Positions 15,953 through 23,609 are shown, counted from the first letter of the stretch. The stretch: DNA of 64,000 bases from Chloroflexi bacterium UBA6077 (GCA_002436065.1 DIXP01000089.1:9437-73436); one strand, 5' to 3'. Made by a program: numbers and translations. The notes: generated by a model not told the origin, from the letters alone.

Positions 15953-16404
15953 AACGCCGGCCCCATCATCCATTTGTCGTGGATCGATTTCCTCGACCTT
16001 CTGCCTCAGTTGTTCGACGAGATACTGGTGCCCGCAGCGGTGCGCGATGAGGTGCTGCGGGCAGCACCCGAAGTGCCTGGGGTTCCAGAGATTCATGCGG
16101 CTTTCCAAGCCGGCTGGCTCGCCGTTCGCGCCGTCACGAATCCAGCCAGAGCAGAGCAGAGCAACTGAGAATTGATCTGGACCCGGGTGAAGCCGAAGCG
16201 ATCACACTCGCCGAGGAGTTGGAGGCAGATCTGCTCCTGCTCGATGAGCGCCGCGCTAGAGCCCATGCCGTCGGCCGTGGTCTACCGATCGCGGGAACCA
16301 TCGGAATCCTGCGCAGGGCCCGAGAGCGCGAACTGGTCCAGGCAGTGTCACCGTTGCTCCAAGATCTGCGGCTCCGCGGATTCCGAATAAGCGCCGAGAT
16401 GGTT
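15953..16404 (+). pseudogene. DUF3368 PIN-like toxin gene broken by a 5-bp repeat
   Basis: Frame one reads NAGPIIHLSWIDFLDLLPQL, EILVPAAVRDEVLRAAPEVPG and ends VTNPARAEQSN-stop. Frame two continues LDPGEAEAITLAEELEADLL, LDERRARAHAVGRGL, AGTIGILRRARERELVQ and LRLRGFRISAEMV. Together these are a nearly full DUF3368 (VapC-like PIN) protein. The break falls in (AGAGC)3 at 16148-16162: removing one 5-bp unit joins the frames exactly as ARAEQLRIDLDPGEAE. I see no ATG in frame at the N-terminus and no UPF0175-type antitoxin upstream, so the 5' end may be damaged too. Confidence 0.8.
16148..16162. repeat. (AGAGC)3 pentanucleotide tandem repeat in the DUF3368 gene
   Basis: Three exact AGAGC units; two units would restore the toxin reading frame. 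Confidence 0.85.
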
Positions 16405-16555
16405 ACCACAGCTGGCGATCCTCGGAACCGCTTCGGTTGCTCCCCCCGGCCACTCCGCGGAGCCATCCCGCACTGCCGCGATGAATTGCTCGATGCTCCG
16501 AATCACTTCCCTGCCTCCGATTGCTCGCGTGGCCATCTCTCCATGGAGCGGGGCA

Positions 16556-17107
16556 TCAGGCAGCCATTGGCTCCGACGGTAGAGCTACTCGGTAGACATA
16601 CTCCTTGCCTCCAGCCTGAGGGATGCCAGGTCGTCGGACCAGCAGCCCACACGCGAGGAGCTGCTTCAGGCGGTTGTTGGCAGCCTGTACGGTGATCCCC
16701 AGGTCGGCGGCTAGCTCAGGGGTTCGGAACTCTCCCCGAGACTTGGCCACCCTGAATGTGGCTGCTACGTGTTCCGGAGCCCCAATCAGCCGGATGCCGT
16801 CGGGCCGCAGGGAGGCCACCACTAGCTTCCGCCTCTCCATGGAACTCTGGATTGGGTGGATCACCTCATCATTGGCGTTGACGATCAGTATGGACACATC
16901 CCCCATCTCACCGCTGGCACGATCTGAGACCAGCCGGCCCACCACTTCGTCGGCGAAGGAGAAGCTGATGAGCTGCACGCCATCGAAATCCAGTATCAGC
17001 AGATCCTCGGAAGTCCTACGGAGAGCCTCGTTGATCTCATCGCGCACCTTCACGCCGCGCTCGCGCGTCGAGAAGTAGGCGCCAAATATGTGGAACACAA
17101 AGCGCAT
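16556..17107 (-). CDS. STAS-like DUF4325 domain fused to a winged helix
   Basis: 183 residues. Residues 1-95 match a DUF4325 STAS-like domain (FGAYFSTRERGVKVRDEI, LILDFDGVQLISFSFADEVVGRLV). Residues 105-175 form a winged helix (FRTPELAADLGITVQAANNRLKQLLACGLLVRR). STAS domains of this type partner with GHKL ATPases. Fusion to a DNA-binding domain suggests the phosphorylation or binding state of the STAS part is read out directly on DNA. It lies 110 bp downstream of the ATPase gene on the same strand, probably in one operon. Confidence 0.78.
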   Translation of the reverse strand: MRFVFHIFGAYFSTRERGVKVRDEINEALRRTSEDLLILDFDGVQLISFSFADEVVGRLVSDRASGEMGDVSILIVNANDEVIHPIQSSMERRKLVVASLRPDGIRLIGAPEHVAATFRVAKSRGEFRTPELAADLGITVQAANNRLKQLLACGLLVRRPGIPQAGGKEYVYRVALPSEPMAA

Positions 17108-17217
17108 CGCTCACGCACCTTCCTCTCAAAGGTAAGCCGGACTTCATCGCCATCAGTGAAAGCGATGATAAACACTCTATCGCGAAAACAGCGCCGCGTC
17201 AATCTGGCTATCTGACT

Positions 17218-18060
17218 CTAGCTTCGGACGATGAGCTGGATGAGAGTGCCGGGAAAGCTGCGTTGGTGATCGGTTGCAGAAGTCTTCCGTCTTCTGCCTC
17301 TGCGGACAACCGTCCGCACCCAACCGTTTCCCGAGTGGACGTACAACTCGGCATCGGCGGTCTCCTCCAGTTGCTCCAGCACCTCGTCGAACCCGTAGCC
17401 TCGGCGGTCTCGTGTCCCGGTGACGCCTGGCTCCATAGCCCTGCGGATAGCTTCCTCATCGGTCCCGATCGACTGGTACTTGGGATTCCTGGTCAAGTGC
17501 TCACGGATGCCGATTCCGAGGTCGCCGACAGCCAAGTAACTGCCATGGCGGTAGGTCTGGGCAGTTAGGATACCGCCGCAAGGGCTGCTGCTGTGGCTGC
17601 TGACATTGCCACACAGCTCGGGGATGGCCACGGTTAGGGTGGAGTACAGGGTGCTGGTTATGGTCTTGACCACTACCATGCCCTGGAGAAACTTGGCCAC
17701 GTCCTCGAACAGGTGCTCTACATCGACGTCGGTCCGGAAAAACCTCACCGGGATCAGCACGTCGGAGCGGTCGGCAGGGCATGCGGAAGAGGTGTCAAGA
17801 ACGTTCACCACTTCGACCGCATCGGGGATGTGGTTGTAGAAGTCCATCCGGTTCAGGTAGTGGGCAAGGTCCGAGTCCAAGGGGGCGACGAAGCGCACGA
17901 GGGAGCTGAGATCGGTCAGATGGTGCACCAGCAAGGCGAGCTGGACCAGCCCCATTGGTTCCACGAACTGGAGTCCGGAGGCGTCGATTACGTACTCCTC
18001 CATGGTCTCCGACGGAAGAGTGAGGATCGTCCGCCCATTGAGTCTTGAAGGAACAGCCAT
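17218..18060 (-). CDS. STAS-like plus GHKL (HATPase) switch protein
   Basis: About 280 residues from ATG 18060. The N-terminal third looks STAS-like (EEYVIDASGLQFVEPMGLVQLALLV). The C-terminal half is a histidine-kinase-type ATPase: ELCGNVSSHS as N-box with the usual Asn, AVGDLGIGIREHL as G1 (DxGxG) and RRGYGFDEVLEQL as G2. There is no phosphoacceptor His domain, so it resembles anti-sigma-type kinases. A TTG at 18072 after GGAGGG is an alternative start; the frame is open to 18183. It pairs with the STAS/winged-helix gene downstream. Confidence 0.75.
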   Translation of the reverse strand: MAVPSRLNGRTILTLPSETMEEYVIDASGLQFVEPMGLVQLALLVHHLTDLSSLVRFVAPLDSDLAHYLNRMDFYNHIPDAVEVVNVLDTSSACPADRSDVLIPVRFFRTDVDVEHLFEDVAKFLQGMVVVKTITSTLYSTLTVAIPELCGNVSSHSSSPCGGILTAQTYRHGSYLAVGDLGIGIREHLTRNPKYQSIGTDEEAIRRAMEPGVTGTRDRRGYGFDEVLEQLEETADAELYVHSGNGWVRTVVRRGRRRKTSATDHQRSFPGTLIQLIVRS

Positions 18061-18433
18061 GGTGATGGTCAATGCGGCCCTCCATCCTTGTTGGATGGCA
18101 GACATTGTAGTACACGAAAGGAAGCTTGGCAGGGCGCAGACGCGACACGGCTGTTCGTCGAGCGTGGAGAAGGGAGGTGACAACCATTTGAGCGCGGGTC
18201 ATGGAGAATCCCACAACGGGGGCCGGGTGTACTACGACCAGTATTGGCCCAAGTAGGTGGCCAACCCGAAAGCTTGCTGGGTCTATTGGGAAGAAGCAGC
18301 GAAGAAGAAACTGCGGCTGCACTGGTGGAGACCCGCCCGGAAGCTGGGCTGAACCAGGCAGATGTGCCGGGCGGCCAGTAGTATCCCGAGCCCAGGCGGC
18401 AAGGATCAAGAAGTGCATCTACGAGTCTTGCAC

Positions 18434-18550
18434 TGGGCCCGAGAGCGAGAGCTGGTCCGGACAGTGTCGCCGTTGCTCCAAGATCTACGGCTCCGTGGTT
18501 TCCGAATAAGCGCCGGGCTAGTTGAAGAGATCCGACACGAAGAGACCTAG
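18434..18550 (+). pseudogene. C-terminal fragment of a second DUF3368 toxin
   Basis: WARERELVRTVSPLLQDLRL and RGFRISAGLVEEIRHEET repeat the C-terminus of the DUF3368 gene at 16.3 kb, and the DNA is closely similar over about 85 bp (from CCGAGAGCG to GAATAAGCGCCG). Nothing upstream resembles the rest of such a protein, so this is a truncated copy left by recombination. Unlike the first copy it keeps a normal C-terminus and stop codon. Confidence 0.75.
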
Positions 18551-18685
18551 AGTAGGGCGGAGGAGAGGCACTCCCTTGTTCCCCCAACCAAGGAACTGTG
18601 ACCTAGAAACCTTGGCCGACGACCGGGCGGTTTTCGGACAAGGAATTGTGTGATTTCGGCCAGTTTGTTGGTTCAGCTATGCGGT

Positions 18686-18734
18686 GGCCTCATTAGCCCT
18701 TGGTCGTCAGTTCAAATCTGACCCCGTCACTCCC
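18686..18734 (+). pseudogene. Decayed 3' half of tRNA-Met (possible attachment-site remnant)
   Basis: About 42 of 49 bases match tRNA-Met 10502-10550, including CTCAT in the anticodon loop, AGCCCTTGGTCG and a full T-arm. The T-stem carries a compensated change (GTCAG/CTGAC instead of GACAG/CTGTC), so it folded as RNA or came from a related tRNA. No matching 5' acceptor strand is present. Confidence 0.75.
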
Positions 18735-18922
18735 TTTTTGGGGCTAGGCTCTTGGCTTGGTCGCTTCATTTCCAGGCCAGTCGCTACCACCATACATCGC
18801 AGTCCCTCCAGCATCCAGAACCTGTCATTCCCCAGGGCAACAAGACGGCCGCCAATCGGCAACTCCGTTGTAGTTCCGTATGCAGGATCATCGATCTTTG
18901 CCGGATTAGAGTACACTACCAT
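18707..18922 (-). CDS. Small hypothetical protein (71 aa)
   Basis: Begins MVVYSNPAKIDD and contains TELPIGGRLVALGNDRFWML. It starts inside the end of the upstream 85-residue gene (17-bp overlap), a layout common in two-gene toxin-antitoxin cassettes, but neither protein is recognised. Its last codons run over the tRNA-Met remnant, so the natural 3' end may be lost. A fragment reading PPIGGRFVALGAT-stop occurs on the same strand at about 19490-19540, indicating a second, broken copy. Confidence 0.35.
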   Translation of the reverse strand: MVVYSNPAKIDDPAYGTTTELPIGGRLVALGNDRFWMLEGLRCMVVATGLEMKRPSQEPSPKKGVTGSDLN

Positions 18923-19163
18923 CCGAAGCCGTCGAAGAAAGCTCGGTGTCCGGGGGGATCCCCGCCTCCGAGCGATCGCAGACTGGTCGATCTGCCTCTT
19001 GCTCGACTCGATTCAGTATGTCACGTACTGACTCCCATATCACCTGGTCCAGCCCCACTTCTCGACGCATGGCGGATTCCAGAGCCGCCTCGAACCAATC
19101 GTGGCACAACGGGTCACCGCTCCTTAGAGACCTATAGAGCCTCATGGTTACCCTGTTCTCCAT
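18906..19163 (-). CDS. Small hypothetical protein (85 aa)
   Basis: Begins MENRVTMRLYRSLRSGDPL and contains WFEAALESAMRREVGLDQVI and VRDILNRVEQEADRP, which look helical. GGGGAGGAG lies five bases before ATG 19163, a convincing ribosome site. It overlaps the next small gene by 17 bp. No family recognised; a toxin-antitoxin-like pair is possible. Confidence 0.4.
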   Translation of the reverse strand: MENRVTMRLYRSLRSGDPLCHDWFEAALESAMRREVGLDQVIWESVRDILNRVEQEADRPVCDRSEAGIPPDTELSSTASDGSVL

Positions 19164-19550
19164 AGCTCCTCCCCGCCTCCGTTCATAACCGCTCGCGCTC
19201 AGCCACCTCCTGCCATTTGCCAGACCGGTCCCCAGCGTTCCATGCTTTCCTAGCTCTAGAGCACGGGACGGTCGCCGGCTGGCCCCCATTCCTGGCGCAC
19301 CCGTTCGGGTGGCGCCTTCCCCCAAATGGGGTCACTACCCGCGCCATCCCTCCCTCACACAATCCACTGGATCTGGTAGACGGAGGCGGAGAATTTGCCA
19401 GGCCCACCGCCTCTATTCCATCTTCGGCTGACTTCTTAGCCGTCGTCGCCTTTCATCGCAGCCTCTCCGACATCCCAGATTATGTCGCGCCCAGGGCAAC
19501 AAAACGGCCGCCAATTGGCGGCCACACTGTATTCGATATCGCATGAAGTG

Positions 19551-19757
19551 TCAACTGCGTTTATACTTATACGGGTCCTTGCTCCGCGATTCGGGGTTTG
19601 CCAGGTATTCGGCGACGGCCTCTTTTGTCGTAATCCAGTTGCGCCCGATCTTCCTGGCTTTGAGCTTACCCTTTTCCGCCAGGAGTCGGAGATGCCCGGC
19701 ACTGAGTCCCGACAGGGCCGCCGCCTCGGTGAGCGAAATGAACCGCTCTTCTTCCAA
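19551..19757 (-). CDS. Excisionase-like helix-turn-helix protein
   Basis: 68 residues: FISLTEAAALSGLSAGHLRLLAEKGKL, KARKIGRNWITTKEAVAEYL. This is a MerR/HTH_17-type domain of the kind used as excisionase or as a small regulator. The final GRNWITTKEAVAEYL is the standard wing. It sits between the tRNA-Met remnant and an integrase remnant on the same strand, so excisionase of a decayed element is the best guess. Confidence 0.8.
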   Translation of the reverse strand: MEEERFISLTEAAALSGLSAGHLRLLAEKGKLKARKIGRNWITTKEAVAEYLANPESRSKDPYKYKRS

Positions 19758-19788
19758 CGGCCCTTTGGCTAATTCAAGGTTAAGGGCA

Positions 19789-20190
19789 TTATAGCGACAA
19801 GCAGCAGATTAGACGACTAGGGCAATCTTCTTGTCGAGCACCTCGGCCCGATCTGAATCGCCGTCGCTGCGGAGCTGTCTCCGTTACGCTGGTTCGCCCG
19901 AAATCGCCGAAAGCAGGCGCACGGCTAATTGAGTATAAGCTAATCGACCCGGCGGGTAGAGTTATGATATCGGGCCGCTTGCGAGCCTCCGACACTACCA
20001 CGTTCCTTCGCTTGAGGAATTCCTTCACGACAGTCGCCAATGTTCGGTTTGCCATGAAGTCCACAGCCTCATACTCAGGTCCGAAGATCCAAAACCCGCG
20101 CTCAAAGAGTAGCTGGATATCATGCAGTTCATCGCTGGATGAATCATCGACGAGATCGGTGAGGCTCTTGATAAGTTTGAGCCTCCAGTG
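19789..20190 (-). pseudogene. Gene fragment resembling the C-terminus of a GHKL-type ATPase protein
   Basis: Read in frame after the integrase remnant: DDSSSDELHDIQLLFERGFW, IFGPEYEAVDFMANRTLATV and EARKRPDIITLPAGSISLYS. I recall LFERGxWIFGPEYE-type segments from large Hsp90-like or Shedu-linked proteins, but this is memory, not a match I can test. There is no start of its own and the tail after about 19900 looks like non-coding sequence. It is fused to the integrase fragment by deletion. Confidence 0.4.
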
Positions 20191-20192
20191 CA

Positions 20193-20371
20193 GTTCGCCA
20201 AGGACCGCATCCATCCTGGCTGCCGCATCTTGCTGCATAGATGGAGGATTGTGGCTATAGAGTTCATGGTCAGGCTGAATCTGGCTGTGGCCGAGAATGT
20301 CCATGATCATTCGGGGAGCCATCACTGTGCCAACAGCAGCGACGCACAGGCATGGCGACGGTCCATGATTG
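20193..20371 (-). pseudogene. C-terminal remnant of a tyrosine integrase
   Basis: Two frames give RRHACASLLLAQ then VMAPRMIMDILGHSQIQPDH and ELYSHNPPSMQQDAAARMDA. These correspond to the HxxR-region helix, the LGH motif and the Tyr nucleophile segment of tyrosine recombinases. A frameshift separates LLLAQ from VMAPRM. Everything upstream of the His motif is absent. With the excisionase-like gene and tRNA fragment nearby, it marks a dead integration module. Confidence 0.78.
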
Positions 20372-20401
20372 GGCCATCCAGTGCTACAATGTGGTAGTCT
20401 G

Positions 20402-21259
20402 ATGAGCAGCTATGATTGGGGTGTCCCACCTGACTTGCAGGGAGAATACAGAGATCGAGGAAAGGAGCACGCCTTTCACATGTCGCAGTGGAACCAGTTC
20501 GACACCGCCGCATACCATGGCGTCATCGCCGAGACCATCAGCTACCCAGGGTACAACGGCGATTTCATCCACGCCTACTACGCCCGTCCAACGGGCATGG
20601 GCCCGGTCCCGGGCATCACGCTCGTGCACCACATGCCGGGCTGGGATGAGTTCTACCGCGAGATGGCGTACCGATTCGCCAACCACGGCTACGCGGTGCT
20701 GATGCCGGACCTGTATTGCCGCCACAGCCACGGCTCGCCGGATGACGTTGCCGCCGGAGTGCGGGAGGCAGGAGGCGAGCCGGACGACCAGGTGGTGGGG
20801 GACCTGGCCGCGGCCAGCCGTTTCCTGCGCGCCCAGCCGGGCAGCAACGGCAAGGTGGGGGTGATAGGCACCTGCTCCGGTGGCCGCCATGCGCTCCTGG
20901 CCGCCGCCCGTGAGCCAGACGAATTCGACGCGGTGGCCGATCTGTGGGGCGGTCGGGTGGTGATGAAGCCCGAAGAGCTTACCCCGAGCATGCCGGTGGC
21001 GCCGCTGGAATACGTCAAGGATCTGCGAGCGCCGCTGCTGGGGCTGTTCGGCAATGAGGACAAGAACCCCACGCCGGAGGACGTCAACGTGCTGGAGGCC
21101 AAGCTCAAGGAGCACGGCAAACGGTACGAGTTCCACCGCTACGACGGCGCCGGCCACGGTTTCTTCTACTACCACACCCCGAACTATCGGCAGCAGCAGG
21201 CGATGGACGGCTGGAGCAAGGTGTTCACCTTCTTCGACAGGGAGCTGAGAGCCGGGTAG
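20402..21259 (+). CDS. Dienelactone-hydrolase-family alpha/beta hydrolase
   Basis: About 285 residues. The nucleophile elbow GTCSGGRHAL carries Cys, as in dienelactone hydrolases; the Asp is in GNEDKNPTPEDV and the His in GAGHGFFYYHTP. An oxyanion-hole-type VHHMPGWDEFYREMAYRFA and a LMPDLYCRHS strand are also visible. The substrate is unknown. No signal peptide. ATG 20402 is the first good start after the integrase remnant. Its TAG stop is directly followed by the GTG of the radical SAM gene, so they form an operon. Confidence 0.88.
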   Translation: MSSYDWGVPPDLQGEYRDRGKEHAFHMSQWNQFDTAAYHGVIAETISYPGYNGDFIHAYYARPTGMGPVPGITLVHHMPGWDEFYREMAYRFANHGYAVLMPDLYCRHSHGSPDDVAAGVREAGGEPDDQVVGDLAAASRFLRAQPGSNGKVGVIGTCSGGRHALLAAAREPDEFDAVADLWGGRVVMKPEELTPSMPVAPLEYVKDLRAPLLGLFGNEDKNPTPEDVNVLEAKLKEHGKRYEFHRYDGAGHGFFYYHTPNYRQQQAMDGWSKVFTFFDRELRAG

Positions 21260-22612
21260 GTGGTGGGAACGGTGTCGACTCCTGGACTACCCGATCGGGC
21301 GGGAAATCGGGCGTTCGCCGGCACGACAGCCGATCAGCCTGCCGTGGCGACGAGCCCGGCGGCCGTTGGGGAGGCTGCTCCCTTCGTGGTGATGGTCAAG
21401 CCCGTGGGCCCCGCGTGCAACCTGGCGTGCGGCTATTGCTACTACCGCCAGACCTCCGAGATGTACGAGGGTGGCCACGTCCTCCCCATGAGCGATGCCA
21501 CCCTCGAGCGCTTCGTGCGGCAGTTTATCGAGGCGAGCCCGGGACCCGAGGTCCACTTCGTCTGGCACGGGGGAGAGCCCACCCTGGCGGGGTTGCCGTT
21601 CTTCCAGCGGGCGATGGCCCTCCAGCGCCGCTACCTGCCCACCGGCTGGCGCTGCTGGAACAACCTCCAGACGAACGGCACGCTGCTGGACGACGAGTGG
21701 TGCGCCTTCCTCGCTGCCGAAGGGTTCGAGGTGGGGTTGAGCGTGGACGGTCCGGCCCTGCTGCACGACGCGCAGCGGCCCGATCACCAGGGCCGCGGCA
21801 GCGCGGCGCGAGCGGCCGCCGGCTTGCGCCGTCTGCTGGCGCACGGGGTCGAGCCGGACCTGCTGTGCACGGTCACCGCGGCGACCGCGGCGCAACCACT
21901 GGCCGTCTACCGCGCCCTGCGGGAGATGGGCTCGACCTTCCTCCAGTTCCTGCCGATCGTTCGGCCGGCCGGCGACGGCCTGTCGGCGGAGTCGGTCGGC
22001 GCACTGGAGTATGGCAAATTCCTTTGCGCCGTCTTCGACGAGTGGATCCGGCGCGACGTCGGGCAGATCGTGGTGCAATTCTTCGCCGAGACTTATCGCG
22101 CCTGGGCGGGGCAGCAGCCGACCCTGTGTGCGCTGGCAGAGAGCTGCGGCAGTGTGCTGGTCGTGGAGCACGACGGCGCGGTGTACGCGTGCGACCACTT
22201 CGTACGCGACTCGCATCGCCTCGGCACCATCGACACGGCGCACCTCGGTGCCCTGGCAATGTCTCCCGAGCAGCTCCGCTTCGGACAGCAGAAGCGGGAC
22301 AGCCTCCCCGGCCAGTGTCGGGCTTGCCCCTGGCTCTTCGCCTGCGGCGGCGGCTGTCCCAAGGATCGCCTGGCCACGACCGACACGGGCGAGCCGGGGT
22401 TGAACGTCCTGTGCGATGGGCTGCGCGCGTTCTACGAGCACGCCGACCCGCTGCTGCGCCGGATGGTGGAGCTGGGTCCGCACCCGTCGGCGATCAAGGA
22501 GGAGTTGCGGGCAGAGGAGCAGCAGCGCTGGCGTGGGGTGGGCCGCAACGATCCCTGTCCCTGCGGCAGCGGTCGCAAGGCCAAGCGCTGCTGCTGGCCG
22601 AGCCGCCCCTGA
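21260..22612 (+). CDS. Radical SAM/SPASM protein of the anSME type with C-terminal SEC-C motif
   Basis: 450 residues. The radical SAM cluster motif is CNLACGYCYY near residue 53, followed by WHGGEPTLAG and LQTNGTLLD. The SPASM region has CALAESCGS, VYACDHFV and CRACPWLFACGGGCPKD, the Cys spacing of anaerobic sulfatase-maturating enzymes, which oxidise a Cys or Ser of a target to formylglycine. The last 25 residues (GRNDPCPCGSGRKAKRCC) are a SEC-C zinc motif. No sulfatase is in the window. The start abuts the hydrolase stop with no gap. Confidence 0.88.
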   Translation: MVGTVSTPGLPDRAGNRAFAGTTADQPAVATSPAAVGEAAPFVVMVKPVGPACNLACGYCYYRQTSEMYEGGHVLPMSDATLERFVRQFIEASPGPEVHFVWHGGEPTLAGLPFFQRAMALQRRYLPTGWRCWNNLQTNGTLLDDEWCAFLAAEGFEVGLSVDGPALLHDAQRPDHQGRGSAARAAAGLRRLLAHGVEPDLLCTVTAATAAQPLAVYRALREMGSTFLQFLPIVRPAGDGLSAESVGALEYGKFLCAVFDEWIRRDVGQIVVQFFAETYRAWAGQQPTLCALAESCGSVLVVEHDGAVYACDHFVRDSHRLGTIDTAHLGALAMSPEQLRFGQQKRDSLPGQCRACPWLFACGGGCPKDRLATTDTGEPGLNVLCDGLRAFYEHADPLLRRMVELGPHPSAIKEELRAEEQQRWRGVGRNDPCPCGSGRKAKRCCWPSRP

Positions 22613-22684
22613 GACGACTGCCAGGTCCGATCGCCAATCCTCCCACCCCCAAAGCATCCACTCCACTACCCGATGTGGCTCTAC

Positions 22685-22757
22685 CCTTCGATCACGCGGA
22701 TGGGCTTGCCGTCCAGCCAGGCGAGGATGTTCTGGACCGTGTCGCCGTAGAAGGTCT
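22685..22757 (-). pseudogene. 73-bp 3'-end fragment of the D-2-hydroxyacid dehydrogenase gene
   Basis: Matches 33572-33644 at all but two positions. In the dehydrogenase frame it reads TFYGDTVQNILAWLDGK and PIRVIEG-stop. It is read in another frame as the last residues of the PHP gene, whose natural C-terminus was therefore replaced at a fusion point near 22760. Confidence 0.85.
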
Positions 22758-23609
22758 GATAGCGATTCTCTTCAGCAGCTCCTCCAGATCTCCCCGCCCG
22801 AGATCCGGGCAACCCATCGGGACATCGTACTCCCCGTAGTAGCCATGGTAGTCAGATCCGCCGGTGACGAGAAGCTCGTGGCGCTGCGCCATATCGAGGG
22901 CCCGCCCGATCACCTCCGTGTTTCCGCTTGGGTGGTACACCTCGATCCCGTCAAGCCCGTGCCCCAGTAGCTCGTCCAATGAGTCGAGCGTGCGATCGAT
23001 CGCCGGATGAGCCAGCACCGCGACTCCCCCAGCCTCGTGAATCAGCCCAATAGCGAGTGCGGCGCTGACGTAGGCTTTGTGTCCGCTGAGAGGGCCACCG
23101 GGTGCGTTCAGCTCTCTGTAGAGGCTTCCCTTGATCTTCGTCGCGTACCCGGCTGAGATCAGGGCGTGCATAATATGGTACTTGAAGACCCCCTCACCCC
23201 CGCTGCATCTGACAACATCGCTCCATGGTAGTCTGAAGCCCCGCTCGTTGAGCGCCTTTACGGTCTGCCGGCAGGCTTCGGTTCGCCCCTCCCTAACCGG
23301 AGCAAGCGCTTCCTCCACTCTGCCGATCGATTCCGTCTCAAGCCCGTATCCCAACAGGTGCACGATAGAGCCGTTCTCGACGGCCGAGGTTATCTCAATA
23401 CCGGGTACCAGACCTATCTCATACCTGGCGGCAGCTTCGATACAAGCAGGCAATCCGACCGCGGTGTCGTGGTCGGTCACGGAAAGCCACCGAATGCCCA
23501 GCCTCTTCGCGCTGGCAAACAGCTCCGGCACCGTGAAAGGACAGTCGGACACGTTGGAGTGGGTGTGCAGATCCGCGAATCCCCCGTTCAAGGCACGCTC
23601 GATTGTCAC
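22692..23609 (-). CDS. PHP-domain phosphoesterase of the phn cluster (copy 1)
   Basis: 305 residues. PHP metal motifs: ADLHTHSNVSD, VTDHDTAVGLPA, PGIEIT, FKYHIMHAL, VAVLAHPAID and GGSDYHG. In Eggerthella lenta a PHP enzyme next to phn genes hydrolyses the cyclic ribose phosphate made by C-P lyase; this is the likely role here, since no phnP is visible. It ends the minus-strand run after the hexapeptide transferase. The last 22 or so residues (IAIRPSTATRSRT...) are out-of-frame reading of a dehydrogenase fragment, so the C-terminus is abnormal, though the catalytic motifs are complete. Confidence 0.85.
   Translation of the reverse strand: MTIERALNGGFADLHTHSNVSDCPFTVPELFASAKRLGIRWLSVTDHDTAVGLPACIEAAARYEIGLVPGIEITSAVENGSIVHLLGYGLETESIGRVEEALAPVREGRTEACRQTVKALNERGFRLPWSDVVRCSGGEGVFKYHIMHALISAGYATKIKGSLYRELNAPGGPLSGHKAYVSAALAIGLIHEAGGVAVLAHPAIDRTLDSLDELLGHGLDGIEVYHPSGNTEVIGRALDMAQRHELLVTGGSDYHGYYGEYDVPMGCPDLGRGDLEELLKRIAIRPSTATRSRTSSPGWTASPSA

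Noticed and set aside
16348..16536. Minus-strand ORF starting MATRAIGGREVIRSIEQFIAA, reminiscent of FRG-domain proteins
   Set aside because: Only about 20 residues look protein-like before it becomes antisense to the DUF3368 remnant; too little to support a call.
18686..18734. A functional tRNA gene
   Set aside because: The 5' acceptor strand is missing and the 3' acceptor part has a deletion and mismatches.
19217..19546. Plus-strand 109-codon ORF
   Set aside because: No ribosome site and no family; the repeat it contains is better read on the minus strand.
21287..22666. A 459-codon minus-strand ORF
   Set aside because: It is antisense to the radical SAM gene, whose cluster and SPASM motifs are unmistakable.
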